Positions 46,716 to 64,000 of a stretch of 64,000 bases of DNA are shown piece by piece. The DNA is taken from NCBI GenBank assembly GCA_034336665.1, contig JAPFBE010000077.1:123967-187966 (forward strand), written 5' to 3'. The notes below the pieces were generated by a model. That model worked only from the letters and a program-made list of their open reading frames with translations. It was not told where the DNA came from and did no database searches. The translations under genes were made by a program, and so were the position numbers. Source of the stretch: Luscinia megarhynchos. Lineage: Eukaryota > Chordata > Aves > Passeriformes > Turdidae. Position 1 is the first letter of the stretch. The number at the start of each line of letters is the position of its first letter.

Positions 46716-48985
46716 ATCTTTGGGAACTTTGGGAATCTTTGGGAATCCTGAAGAGCTCTGTAGAGGATCTTTTGGGGAATCCCCGAGATCTTTTGGGAAT
46801 CCAGTGAATCTTTATGAATCCAAGGAGTTTTGGGGAGCTCTTTTGGAAATCCAGAGTTTTGGAGGATCTTTCTGGAGGATTTTCTTGGGATTTTGAGGAA
46901 TCCCTAGGGGGATTTTTGGGGAATCCTGGGATTATTTTGGGAATCTATGATCTTTTGGGGATCTTTAGGAATCCAGGATCTGTGGGATTTTGGGGATTTT
47001 TAGGAATCCCAGGATTTTCTGGGACCTTTGGGAATCTCAGGAACTGGGGACTTTGTGAAACTTTGGGGAATCCTGAGGATCTTTTGGGAAATCCAGGAAT
47101 CCCTTTGGGGTGAAATCCCGCATTTTGGGAATCCCAGGAGTGGTCTTTGAAAAACCCAGGACTTTTTGGGGGAGATTCTTTTGAACTGTGGGGACTTTCT
47201 GAAAAATCCAGGATCTGGGAACGGCAGCACTTTTGGGAATCCTTGGCCTCAGGGGAGATCTTTTGGGAATCCTGGGAGCCCTAGATCCTTTGGAGAAATC
47301 CTTTGTGGGTTTTTTGGGACATCCAGGGGATTCTTTTAGGAATCCATGATTTTTGAGAATCCAAGATTTTTGATCATCTCTTTTGCAACCCAGTGAATCT
47401 TGGAATCTGGCCTTTGAAGAATCCCTTCTGGGAGGATTCTTTGATCAGAATCCTTTTTGGGGAATCCCAATGATCTTTTAGGGAATCCCTGGGGACCTTT
47501 CGAATCCTGGAGGATTTTGGGCACTCTAGGATCTTCTGGAGTGATTTTTGGAACTTTTGGGAATCCAGGGGATCTCCTTTGAGGGGAATTCTGGGGCACT
47601 TTTTGGAGAATCCAGTGAGGGTTTCATGAAAACCCAGTGATCTTTTTGGGGAATCCCTTTGGCTCTTTGGGGACCTTTTGAGAATCCTTTGGGCCTTTTT
47701 GGGATCTTTTGGGAATTCCCTTTGTGATCTTTTGGGAATCTAGGATTCCCTTTGGGGATTTTTGGGGAATTCCAAGGATCTTGGGAATCGAGGATCTTTG
47801 GGAACCCAGGGACTTTGGGAATCGGGGACTTTTGGGAACTGCAGGATCTTCTGGGAACCCAGGATTCTGGGAATCCTGGGATCTTTTGGGAATCAAGGAT
47901 TTCTCTGAACTTTTGGCTTTTTGGGGAGGATTTTCTCCCTGAACTGCAGGAATCTGTGAAACTTTTTCTAGAGGATCTTTTGGGAATCCTTTGGGAATCC
48001 AGGATCTTTTGAGAGAATCCTGGGGGATCCTTGGGAATCCTGGGATTCTTTTGGGAACCAGGGATTCCTTTGGGGAATCCCAGCTGACTTTTGAACCCCA
48101 GGATCTTTGAAAAGGATTTCCTTTGGGCATCTTTTGGGAACCTGAGGATTCCTGAGTGAATCCCAGGATCTTTGAGAAATCCTTTGTCCTTTTGGGGGAC
48201 CTTTTGTGAATCCCTTTGTGGATATTCTTTGGGAATCCAGGACTTTTGAATCCAGGACTTTTGGGACCCAGGATTCCTTTGGGATTTTGGGAATCCCAAG
48301 GATCCTGGGAATTGCAGTGATCTTCTGGGGAATCTTTGTGCTTTGGGGATTTTTTTCCTGAACTGCAGAAATTTGGGGAATCTTTTCTAGAGGGATCTTT
48401 TGGGGAATCTCTTTGGGAATTCCAGATTCTTTGAGAGAATCCCGGAATTCTTTTGGAAAACTTGGGATCTTTTTTTGGGAACCAGGGATTTTGGAATTCT
48501 GAAGTGATTCCCTTTGGGAATCCATGATCTTTTAAAAGGATTTTGGGAATCCTTTGGGAATTTGAGGGACTTTTGAGGAATCCAGTGATCTTTGGGAATC
48601 CTGTGGCTGGGGGATCTTTGGGGAATTTTTGTGGATCTTTTTGGAATCCAGGACTTTGGGAATTCCATGGGGATTCTTTGGCACTCTCTGGGATCTTTTT
48701 GGGAATCCCATGGGATCTTGGGAATTGCAGTGATCTTTGGGAATTCCAGGGATCTTTGGGAATCGATCTTTTGGGAATTGCAGGATCTTTCTGGGAACTT
48801 TTTGGGTCTTTGGGGATGGACTTTGCAGGAATTTGGGGGAATTTTTCTAGAGGGATTTTTGGGGAATTTTTTGGGAATTCCAGGATTTTTGAGGAATTTA
48901 GGGGATTTTTTTGGGAAATTCCAGGATTTTGGGAGTCCATGTGATTTTTGGGAACTGCAGGGATTTTGGGAATCTTTTGGGGTGT
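46716..48985. repeat. GGGAATCCAGGATCTTTTGG array with ~425-470 bp higher-order unit
   Basis: Short units of CTTTTGGGAATCCAGGATCT. A longer unit, marked by GAACTGCAGGAATCTGTGAA followed by CTTTTTCTAGAGGATCTTTT, recurs at about 47940, 48360 and 48825. On the - strand the marker carries CAGATTCCTGCAG, an acceptor-like string, but no matching exon was recognised. The array ends at the donor of the PLWHVPA exon. Confidence 0.9.
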
Positions 48986-48994
48986 GGCTCTCAC

Positions 48995-49064
48995 CTTGCT
49001 CAGGTGGGTGGGGAATCCTTCGGGGCTTCTGAACCTGAGCGGGCCGGGACGTGCCAGAGCGGCT
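48995..49064 (-). CDS. SIPA1L3: SIPA1L3-like exon with PLWHVPA motif
   Basis: The 70-nt exon has acceptor TCTCCCAG (49072-49065) and donor GTGAGA (48994-48989). In one frame it reads PLWHVPARSGSEAPKDSPPT then a stop (TGA) 9 nt before the donor. PLWH(V/S) is a conserved SIPA1L segment downstream of the PDZ. A different frame ends FPTHLSK without a stop, so a 1-nt indel would rescue it. Either the donor is used after a frame correction or the exon is damaged. The identification rests on one short motif plus good splice sites and correct order. Confidence 0.6.
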
Positions 49065-49072
49065 CTGGGAGA

Positions 49073-50130
49073 TTGGGAATTTGGGGAATTGGGGTTTGGG
49101 AATGGATTTCAGAATGGGAGTTTGGGGATTTGGGGGTTTGGGAATCAGGGAATTTGGGAATTTGGGGGTTTGGGGAATTTGGGATTTGGGGGTTTGGGGG
49201 TTTGGAGAATTTGGGGAATTGGGGCTTTCGATCGTAGGGATTTATTTGAGATTTGGGATTTGGGGATTTGGGAATTTGGAAATTGGGATTTGAGATTGGA
49301 TATTGGGATTTGGGAACCTGGAGTTTTGGGAATCTCCCCTGATTGGGAATTTGGGGATTTGGGATTTGGGGGTTTGGAATTGGGGATTGGGGATTTTGGA
49401 TTGGGGAATTTGGGAACGCGCTTTGAGAGCAGGGGATTTGGGGATTGGGATTTGGGAATTTGGGATTTGGGATTGGGATTGGGATTGGGAATTTCGATTT
49501 GGGAATTGGGGATTTGAAAATGGGGAACTGGGATCTGAGATTGGGATTTGGGAATGGAGCAGGGAATGGGGAATTTTGGGCATTTGGGGGCTTGGGGTTG
49601 GGATTTGGGAATTCAAGGATTTGGGAACTGGGATTTAGAATCTGTGATTTGGGGAATTTGGGAGTTTGGGGTTTGGGATTGAGATTTGGAATTGGGTTCT
49701 AGAATTGGGACTTGGGAATGGAGCAGGGAAAGGGGAATTTTGGGAATTTTGGGATTTGAGGATTTGGGATTTGGGGATTTGGGAAATGGGGTTTAGGGGA
49801 TTGGGGAATTTGGGTTTGGGATTTGGGGGGTTTGAGATTTGGGATTAGTGATTGGGGAATTTGAGGATTTGGGAATGGGGGATGGGAATTGGGGATTTGG
49901 GATTTGAGGATTTAGGAATGGGAGTCAGAATTGGGACTAGGGTTTTAGGGATTTTGAGATTGGGATTTTGCTATTGGGGTGGGGATTTGGATTTGGGAAT
50001 GGAGCAACAAATTCTCGAGTTGGGAGTTTGAGATTTAGACTATAGGATCTGGGATTGGGGTTGGAGTTTGGGTTTGGGATGGGGAATTTGGGATTTGGGG
50101 TCGAGGATTGGGACTGGGGTGGGAATGTGG
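49073..50130. repeat. GGGATTTGGGAATTGGGGAT array
   Basis: Short 7-10 bp monomers, GGGATTTG, GGGAATTT and GGATTGGG, G-rich on the + strand. Larger near-repeats include GGGAATGGAGCAGGGAA at about 49551 and 49717. The composition flips to C-rich at about 50135. Confidence 0.93.
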
Positions 50131-50805
50131 GGATGGGAATCCCATTCCCAATTCCCACCATTCCCAAAACTTTCCCACCATTCCCAAATTTCCATCATTC
50201 CCAAATTTCCACCAATCCCAGGTTTCCACCATTCCCACTTTCCCACCATTCCCAAATTTCCACCAATCCCGAAATTTCCCACCATTCCCACCTTTCCATC
50301 ATCCCCATCTCTCCCCATTCCCCATCCCATCATTCCCAAATTTCCCACCAATCCCAAATTTCCATCATTCCCAAATTTCCCACTCAATCCAAATTTCCCA
50401 CCATTCCCAAATTTCCACAATTCCCCAGATTTCCCACATCATTCCCAAATTCCCATGATTCCCAAAGTTCCCACCATTCCCAAATCCCATCATTCCCAAA
50501 TTTTCCCTCCCCATTCCCAAATTTCCACCAACCACCTCCCACCATTCCCACATTTCCCACCAATCCCACATTCCACCAATCCCAAATTTCCCTCCCCTAT
50601 CCTAAATTTCCCACCATTAATTCCCTCAAATTTCCCACCATTCCCAAATTTCCCACCATTTCCCAAATTTCCATCATTCCCAAATTTCCACCAACTTAAA
50701 TTTCCCATCATTCCCACAATTTCCAAATTTCCACCATTCCCAAACCCACCATTCCTAAATTTCCCATCATTCCCAGATTTCCACCAATCCCAAATTTCTT
50801 CTCGA
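50131..50805. repeat. CCACCATTCCCAAATTTCC array
   Basis: Units of about 15-19 bp, CCCACCATTCCCAAATTTCC and CCATCATTCCCAAATTTCC. The strand sense is opposite to the preceding block. It merges into a CGA-rich block near 50806. Confidence 0.94.
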
Positions 50806-52290
50806 TTCTATCTTCCATCGATTCCGACCGACGATCTCGACCTCGACGACGAACCGATTATTCGACGACTCCACGCCGACGATCCTTAATTTAATTTATC
50901 GACGATCTAATTTATGACTCATCGGACCATCCAATTCTCGACGACTTTAATTTTAATTTGATTTAATTTATTCTAATTCAATCTCCCCGACTCAATTTAA
51001 TTCATCCCAATTTAACGACTTCTAATTAATCCTTAATTTAATTAATCCCAATTCTCCCGACCCACGAATTCCCAACTTATTCTAACTCCAATCTTCCACC
51101 ACCCCATCTCCTAATCCCAATTCATCCTAACCAATCCCAACGACCAATCCCACGAACGACCTAACCGATCCTTAATCCAATTTAACGACCCCAACTTCAT
51201 TAATCTTCCATAACGACGACCGTACCGTAATCCTCTGAATTTTGAATCGACTTCCAGACCTTGTGAATTTCAGGGATACCGAATTTTGAACGAACCTCCA
51301 TCTGTTCTCGACCAACTTCCATTAATTTATTAACTTTAATGACTTCCACCGATCTTCAACGAACTCGATTCCCTGACTTCTCGATGATTTTAATCGACGA
51401 ATCGATTCTAATTCTCCGATTTTAATTTTAACGAATGACCGATTCTTTAATTCAATCGACCTTCTATCGATCGACGCCGATTTAATTTCTAATTTCTTAA
51501 TCGATTTAATATCCCCGACCGATTCTAATTTTAATCGACGCCCGACCTTCCCCTGACTCCACCGACGCTTTATTTATCGACCGATTCCACCGATGACGAC
51601 GACCGATTTATCAATTTACCGACTTCCCCACTTTCCCACTTCGTCCTTATCGACCGACCCCATCCTAACTAATTCCCACCTTCCCCACCAATTTTCCCCA
51701 ACTTCCCTTAATTCCACGACGATCCCTGTAATTTCCCACGACGACTTCCCCAATTCCTTAATCTCCGACGATCTTCCACTTTATCTCAATTCTCCATCCT
51801 TTCGCTGATTTCCAATTCCCTAACTTCCCAATCCCCATACATTTTCCAGACTCCCCACTTTCCCCATCTCCATTCCTTAACTTAATCGACGCCCGACCAA
51901 CCGACCTATCCTTAATCTCCGACCTCGATTCCTTGATCCATTCCAATCGATCTCCATCTTCCCTGACGCGATCGACGGACGACGCCGATGCCTTTGATTT
52001 TATCGACGAACTTTCCGCCGATTTTCCCCAATACTTTCCCAATTCGACTTAATTTCGATTCCCCACCGACGGACTCGACCCTAATCTTCCAACCGACGAC
52101 CGATTTATTTTCCTTAATTCTCCCACGGATCTTCTGAATTTCCACGACGCGACTCGACGCCCCCCAACTTTAATTCCCGACGATCCTCAATTCCCTAATC
52201 CTTAATCTCCCCAATTCTCAATTCCCCTTAATTCCTTAATTCCTCACCTTATCCCAATTCCTCACCTTAATTCCCCACCGTTCCCACTTC
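50806..52290. other. CGA-dense, G-poor block of unknown origin
   Basis: Unlike all other blocks, this 1.5-kb stretch combines TTAATTTAAT tracts with very many CGAC, CGAT and TCGA tetramers. On the + strand most G occurs within CGA. CpG is therefore frequent although overall GC is moderate. There is no clean monomer, and open frames are short. I recognise no gene. It might be a highly mutated satellite, a CpG-rich regulatory element, or a poorly called consensus. Confidence 0.5.
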
Positions 52291-52292
52291 AC

Positions 52293-52344
52293 CCTCGCTG
52301 TTCAAGTTGCCGGAGCTTTGCCGGAACGCGATACCGAACGCAAT
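52293..52344 (-). CDS. Candidate short SIPA1L3-like exon
   Basis: A non-repetitive 52-nt piece with acceptor CAGCTCAGTTTCAG (52358-52345) and donor GTGAAG (52292-52287). The frame continuing from the upstream 56898 exon reads LRSVSRSGKAPAT then stop. The other two frames are open (IAFGIAFRQSSGNLNSE and CVRYRVPAKLRQLEQR). SGK..P resembles SGKSTPSWQRSED and SSGNLNSE resembles SPSNLSSSSE of SIPA1L1, both weak. It is kept because it is a low-copy island with splice-like edges in the expected interval. Confidence 0.3.
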
Positions 52345-52359
52345 CTGAAACTGAGCTGG

Positions 52360-54110
52360 CAGGGAAACGAAAAACTAAAACTGAAAACTGAAACTGTAAA
52401 CGTAAAAAAAATTGAAAATGAAAAAAACAAAACGTAAATAAAAACCAAAATAAAACTAAAATTGAAAAATGTAAAACAAAATTAAAAATTGGAAAAAATT
52501 AAAAAGTTAAAAAAAATTGGGGAAAAGTAGTATGAAAATGGAAATGTGGGAAGGAATTGAAAATAAAACTGGAGAGAATGCAAAATTGGGGAAATTGTGA
52601 AAAAATGGGGAGGTGAAAAAATTCAAGCAAAATGGAAATTGGGGAAAATTGAGAAAATTGGGGAAAATTGGGGAAATGGGAAATTGGGGAAGTGGAATCG
52701 GGAAAAAATGGGAAAACTGGGGGAGTGGGGAGAGGTGGAAAATTTGGGAAAATTGGGGAAATGGGGAAAATGGCAGAGTTGGAAAAAGGAGAGAATTGGG
52801 AAATTGGGAATTGAGGAAATGGGAAATTTGGGAAAAAATGAGGGAAATTGAAAAAATTTGGGGAAAAAATTGGGGTAAAAATTGGAAAAATTTGGGGGAA
52901 AATTGGAGAAAAAATGGGAAATTGAGAAAATGGGAATTGGGGAAAAAATGGGGAAAAAACTGGGGGAGAGTGAGAGAGATTGGGGGAATTGGGGAAAAAT
53001 TGAAAAAAGTTGGGAAAAATGGAAAAATTGGGGGAAATGGGGAAAATGGAGAGGTGGAAAAATGGAAAAAATTGGGCAAAATGGAAATTGGGGGAAAATT
53101 GGAGAAAATTTGGGGGAAATTGGGAAAATTGGGGGAAATTGGGGAAATGGGAAAAACGGAAATTTGGGAAAAATTAGGAACAATGGGAAATTTGGAAAAA
53201 ATTGGGAAATTGCAAAAAATTTGGGGAAAAAGTGTGGGAAAATCGGGGAGGAAATGGGGGAAAAGGAGAAAATTGGGAAAAAATGGGAGAGCTGGAAAAA
53301 TGGGAAATTTGGGGAAAATGGGAAATTGGGGGAAAGGGGAAAATTTGGAATATAGTGGCATTTGGGAAAATTGGGGAAAAATGAGAATCTGGGAATATTA
53401 GGGTAAAAAATTGGGGGAAAATTGGGGGAAATGAGAAAACTGGGGAAAAAATAGGAAAATTGGGAAAATTGAGAGTTGGAAAAATGGGAGAATCTGGAAA
53501 AATGGAGAACTGGAAAAAATGGGAAATTGGGAATAAATGGGAGGAAACTCCAGGGGAAAAATGAAGAAAAAACTTGGGAAAAAATTGAGGAAAATTGGGA
53601 AAAATGGGGAAAATTTGGGAAATTGGGAGAAATGGGGAAATTGGGGGAAAATTGGGAAAAAATGGGAAATTTGGGGAAATTGGGAGAAATGGGAAATTGT
53701 GGGGAAAATTGGGAAAATTGGAAAAAAAATTGGGGGAAATGGGAAAGTGGGGAATAATGGGAAATTTGGGGAAATGGGAAAAATTGGGGAAAAATGTGGG
53801 GAAAATTGGGAGAAATTGGGGAAATTGGGAAAAATTGGGGAAAATTGGGGGGAAATTTGGGGAAATGAAAAATTGTGGAAAAATGGAAATTGGGGAGAAA
53901 ATGGGGGAAATGGAAGGAAATTTGGGAAAATTGGGAAAAATGGGGATGAAATTTGGGGAAAAAATGAGAAATTGGGAAAAAATGAGAAATTTGGGAAAAA
54001 GGGGAAAAATTTTGGAAAAATGGGAAATTTGGGGAATAAATGCAAGGGAAATTCCAGGGAAAGTGAAGAAAGAAAAAATTGGGAAAAATTGGGAAAAAAA
54101 AGGGAAATGA
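52360..54110. repeat. GGGAAAATTGGGGAAATTGG array
   Basis: The first ~150 bp are AAACTGAAAACTGAAACTG-like and A-rich. The rest is a purine-rich array of AAAATTGGGGAAATGGGAAA with a monomer of about 8-10 bp, almost free of + strand C. No exon was seen. Confidence 0.93.
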
Positions 54111-55350
54111 GGGGAAAATGGGAATTTTAAGGGAATTCAGGAATTTTAGGGAAATTTTGGAGGAGCTTTTTGAGGGAATTACAGGAATCTTTGAGGGGAA
54201 CTTTCGGGAACTTTTTGAAGACATTTCAAGAATTTTTGGGGATTTTTTTGGGGGTGGAAAATTCAGGAATTTTAGGGGAACTTTTTGGGTGGAATTTTGG
54301 GAATTTGGGGGTGAAAACCAGGAATTTTGGGGGACTCTCTTGGGGAAATTCAGGAATTTGAGGGTTAATTTTTTTGAATTTCAGGAATTTTGGAGAGATC
54401 TTTTTGGGGAATTTTGGGGATTTCAAGCTGAATTTCAGGAATCTTTGGGCAATTTTGGGTGGAAATCATGAATTTTAGGAGATTTTGGGGATTTTTGGGG
54501 AGATATTTGAGGAAATTTTTGTGGGAATTTCAAAACTTGGGGGGCATTTTTGGGGATTTCTGGAGGAATCAAGGAATTTTGGGTGAATCTTGGATATTGG
54601 GGAAATTCCAGGAATTTTTGGGGAACTTTTATGGAATTTGGGTGGAAATCCAGGAATCTTTGGGGGAATTCATGGGGGTAATATTTGGGGAATTTTAGGA
54701 ACTCTTTGGGAGATTTTTTGGGGAACTCTGAGGGAAATCCAGGAATCTTTTGGGGAATCCTTGGCTGAAACCCAAGAACTTTGGGGGCACTTTGGAGAAT
54801 CTCCGACCTTGGGGGATTTGGGATGAATCCCTTTGGGGCAAATCCAGGAATCTGGGGAGATCTTTGGGGGATTTTTTTTGGCACCTTTTGGGTGGAAATT
54901 CAGGAACTTTTGAGGAATACTAGGAGATCTTTGAGGAAACTCCAGGAATTTTGGGGAAATCTTTGGGCACTCTTGGGAATCCTTCAGGAATCTTTGGGAA
55001 ATTTTGGGAGGTACCTTTGGGGAATTTTAGGAACTTTGAGCAGATTTTGTCAGAAATCATGGGATGAATCCCAGGAATTTTTGGGGACATTTTTGGGGTA
55101 ACATTTGGGGAATCTCCAGGACTTTTGGGGATTTTTTGGTGAAAACCCAGGAATTTTGAGTGGATCTTGGGGGAATCCCCCTTTCGAGATTTTTGGGAAC
55201 AATTACAGGAATCTTTGGGTAGGAATCTTTGGGGAAATCTAGGAATCTTTGGGAGATTTTGGTGGACATTTGGCTGAATCTCAGGAATCTTTAGGGGAAC
55301 TTTTGGGAGCATTTTTGGGGAATCCCCAGGAACTCAGGATTTTTTTGAAT
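54111..55350. repeat. GGAATCTTTGGGGAATTTT array
   Basis: Units of about 20-30 bp, TTTTGGGGAATTTCAGGAAT and CAGGAATCTTTGGGGGAA. It changes gradually to TGTAATTTTGGG units near 55350-55400. No coding signal was recognised. Confidence 0.92.
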
Positions 55351-61975
<6,625 letters not shown>

Positions 61976-62007
61976 ATGCCACCAGCCCTCGGCCCAGCGC
62001 CACCCAC

Positions 62008-62270
62008 CTGCGGGCGGTTGCCGCCGCTGGCGGCACCACTGCCACCGTGACGGTGACCGAGGGCGTGCGCAGGTCGACGATTTAAGCTCTCGTGGGCTCA
62101 GCGCCACGCCGCCACCTTGCATCACCTCCCGCAGGCGTGCCTGCCGCGAGTCTTCCCGTCGTGGCTGCCGCGACTCTCCACTCGCCACGCTGCCGCCGGG
62201 TGCATCGTAGCCCAGCTGGCCCAGCCCGGCCAAGAGCCATGTCCACCGGGCGCAGCTCCGGCGCGGTGGC
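62008..62270 (-). CDS. SIPA1L3: SIPA1L3-like PDZ-domain exon, frameshifted
   Basis: The donor is GTGGGT (62007-62002) and the acceptor GATGCCAG (62271-62278). The 3' part reads IVDLRTPSVTVTVAVVPP then AAATARR, matching the end of the SIPA1L PDZ domain (MIDLLRTSVTVKVVIIPP...PRR). Upstream pieces in other frames give VALSPREL, QARLRE (family QAGLRQG), and GQLGYDAPGGSVAS (family LGFHV.YEG.VA.VE). At least three frame changes and an in-frame TAA just before IVDL are present. The exon order and the perfect phase join to 56898-57092 support orthology. The PDZ binds protein partners and follows the RapGAP domain, which should lie beyond the right edge. Confidence 0.75.
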
Positions 62271-63060
62271 CTGGCATCAGAGACGGTGACAGTTGGCATC
62301 AAAATTGAGATTTTTGGCTTTCTGGGTTTGGTTACGTTGTCGCTTAGTGGTCGGTCCCATTTTTTATGCCGGCTTCACTCTGCTTTGTTGTTTCCTCCAA
62401 TTTCCCCGCTTTTTTCTCAATCTTCATCATTTGCCCCCAATTCTCCTTTTACCCCACCCTCCATTTCCAACTCAATTCTACTGCATGTCACCCCACCTTT
62501 CCTCCATTTCTACCCCAATTTACTCCATTTTCACGCTTTCCATTACACTGCTTCCAATCTCAGCCCCCATTTCCTCCATTTTTCCTGATTTCTCTCCAAT
62601 CTTTCAGCCACTCTCCATCTGCACCCCATTTCTTCCATTTTGCCCACATCTCTATTTTCAGCCAATTTTCTCCATTTCACTACTTTCCTCCATTTTTTCC
62701 GCACTTTCTGCCAAATTTCCTGATTTCTTCAATTTCACCCCACTCCTCCATTTTCACCAGATCTCGCACCATTCTCACTCACCTCCACCATTTCAATCCA
62801 TTCTGGCCAAATTTCCTCAATTTCACCCCTCTTTAATTTTTTTCTCCATTTTACCCACTCTTCCTGATTTTGCTGTCCCCACTTCTCCATTTCCCCAATT
62901 TCCACGCCCCAATTCCTATTTTACCCCCATTTTTTCTTTTTTTACCCCTAATTTCCTGATTTTTTCCTACTTCTCCATTTACCTATTCCCACCGTGGCAC
63001 AGCCCGGGCGTGGTGGCTGGCACAGGGTGGGCATCAGATGAGATTGGTGTTAAAATCTGA
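62271..63060. repeat. C/T-rich intron array with one acceptor-edge copy
   Basis: Degenerate TTTCCTCCATTTTCACCCCA units (about 15-20 bp). Near 62990-63060 lies a second copy of the PDZ-exon edge: - strand TGCCAG then CCACCACGCCCGGGCTG versus the true GCCACCGCGCCGGAGCTG, plus ~50 bp of the same intron. The edge is at 63016-63018. The copies are about 750 bp apart. Confidence 0.85.
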
Positions 63061-63945
63061 GATTTTGGGGTTTTTTGGGTTTGTTACGAGCGTTTTGTTG
63101 GCGCCCCAAGTTTTCCCACTCCCATTTTCCCCTATTTTCTCCCCCACTCTTTCACCAATCCCATTTCTCCCCCAGTTTCCCTAATTTTCCCTCATTTCTC
63201 CCCCTTTTCCCCCAATTTTTCCCTCCCCCATTTCCCTCAAATTTTCCCCCATTTTCCCCCAAATTTTCCTAAATTTTCCTCAACTTTTCCCCAAAACTTT
63301 TCCCATTTCCCCAAATTTTCCCATTTCCCAAATTTTCCCACTTCCCCTAATTCTTTTCCTCAATTTCCACCAAAATTTTCTCCCACTTCCCCTTAATTCT
63401 TTCCCTGATTTCCACCAAAAATTTTCCCCCAATTTTTCCCCCCATTTCCTCCTCAATTTTCTCCCATTTCTCCAAATTTCCCCATTTCCCCCAACTTCCC
63501 CAAAGAATTTTTCCCATTCCCCCACTTTTCCCCTTATTTCCCCCAAAATTACCTCTTCAAATTTTCCTATTTCTTCTCCATAAATTTTCCCATTTTCCCC
63601 AAATTTTCCCCATTTCCCCAATTTTTCCCTCTTCCCCAATTTTTCTCCCCTAATTCTCCCCAAATTTTCCCAATTTTCTCCTCTCAAATTTTCCTTAAAA
63701 ATTTTCCACTTTTCCCCTCTCAAATTTTCCCCATTCTTCAAATTCTCCCCAAAAATTTTCCATTTCCCCAATTTTCCCCCAATTTCCTAAATTCCCATTG
63801 TCTCCTCGAATTTCCCTGCACCGCATTTTCCCCAATTTTTCCCATTTCCCCAAATTCCCAAAAAATTTTCTCCCATTTTCCCCAACTTTTCCCCATTTCC
63901 CGGCAATTTTTCCCCTTAATTTCTCCCAAATTTTCTTCCTCTACT
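63061..63945. repeat. CCCCAATTTTCCCATTTCC array
   Basis: Polypyrimidine-rich + strand, short units CCCATTTCCCCAAATTTTCC. No coding signal was seen on either strand. Confidence 0.93.
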
Positions 63946-64000
63946 TCTGAAGTGGTACAAAATGCGAAAGTGTTTCTGTCGATAAATGCGAAACGGTTAA
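63946..64000. other. Non-repetitive edge sequence
   Basis: The last 55 bases leave the array and contain a short direct repeat, AAATGCGAAA, at 63959-63968 and 63985-63994. On the - strand the sequence is open in at least one frame (...RNTFAFCTTSEVEE), but it is too short to identify. It could be the edge of the next upstream exon of the SIPA1L3-like gene. Confidence 0.3.

Overview
The window looks like a stretch of a repeat-choked vertebrate chromosome, most likely an avian dot-type microchromosome. Small, GC-rich exons with good GT/AG borders sit in introns made almost entirely of minisatellites, each intron with its own monomer. I see no operons, tRNAs, transposons with recognisable proteins, CRISPR arrays or bacterial signals. 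The organism call is an inference: human POLR2I and SIPA1L3 both lie on 19q13, and bird orthologues of that region are known for GC-rich, repeat-rich, often 'missing' loci.

Two genes are recognised, arranged tail to tail. (1) POLR2I (RPB9, RNA polymerase II subunit), + strand, last three coding exons at 2770-2846, 4481-4533 and about 9389-9465. All carry small indels relative to the expected frame. (2) A SIPA1-like Rap GTPase-activating protein, best fit SIPA1L3, - strand. Reading 5' to 3' (right to left): PDZ exon (62008-62270), post-PDZ exon (56898-57092), weak candidates (52293-52344, 44.8 kb, 39.0 kb), a PLWHVPA exon (48995-49064), the KRLILMD region (34927-35083), the QRTLSDES exon (32894-33041), the MPLPD...AYE exon (29769-29864), the QRAVSLFSL exon (21947-22052), the coiled-coil start (20107-20191) and the terminal leucine-zipper exon with stop (17661-17810). 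From 33041 down to 17661 the exon phases join perfectly. The RapGAP domain and N-terminus would lie beyond 64000.

Other sequence: 1-2769 POLR2I intron; 2847-9388 POLR2I introns, including two opposite-strand arms of one repeat family (4.5-6.85 and 6.86-9.36 kb); 9466-17660 intergenic or 3' UTR with one low-copy island (12.48-13.08 kb); 17811-64000 SIPA1L3-like introns with about 25 repeat blocks.

The most unusual feature is that many arrays have captured an exon edge. At 22.05-25.57 kb some 28 copies carry the acceptor and first ~20 nt of the adjacent exon. Similar acceptor copies occur at 35.1-37.8, 39.2-43.0 and 62.3-63.0 kb, donor copies at 56.3-56.9 kb, and copies of the last coding codons and stop at 16.8-17.66 kb. 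An exon 5' half is duplicated at 18341-18394. This gives a gene surrounded by dozens of potential decoy splice sites. Local base accuracy is a caveat, because several exons contain 1-nt homopolymer insertions.
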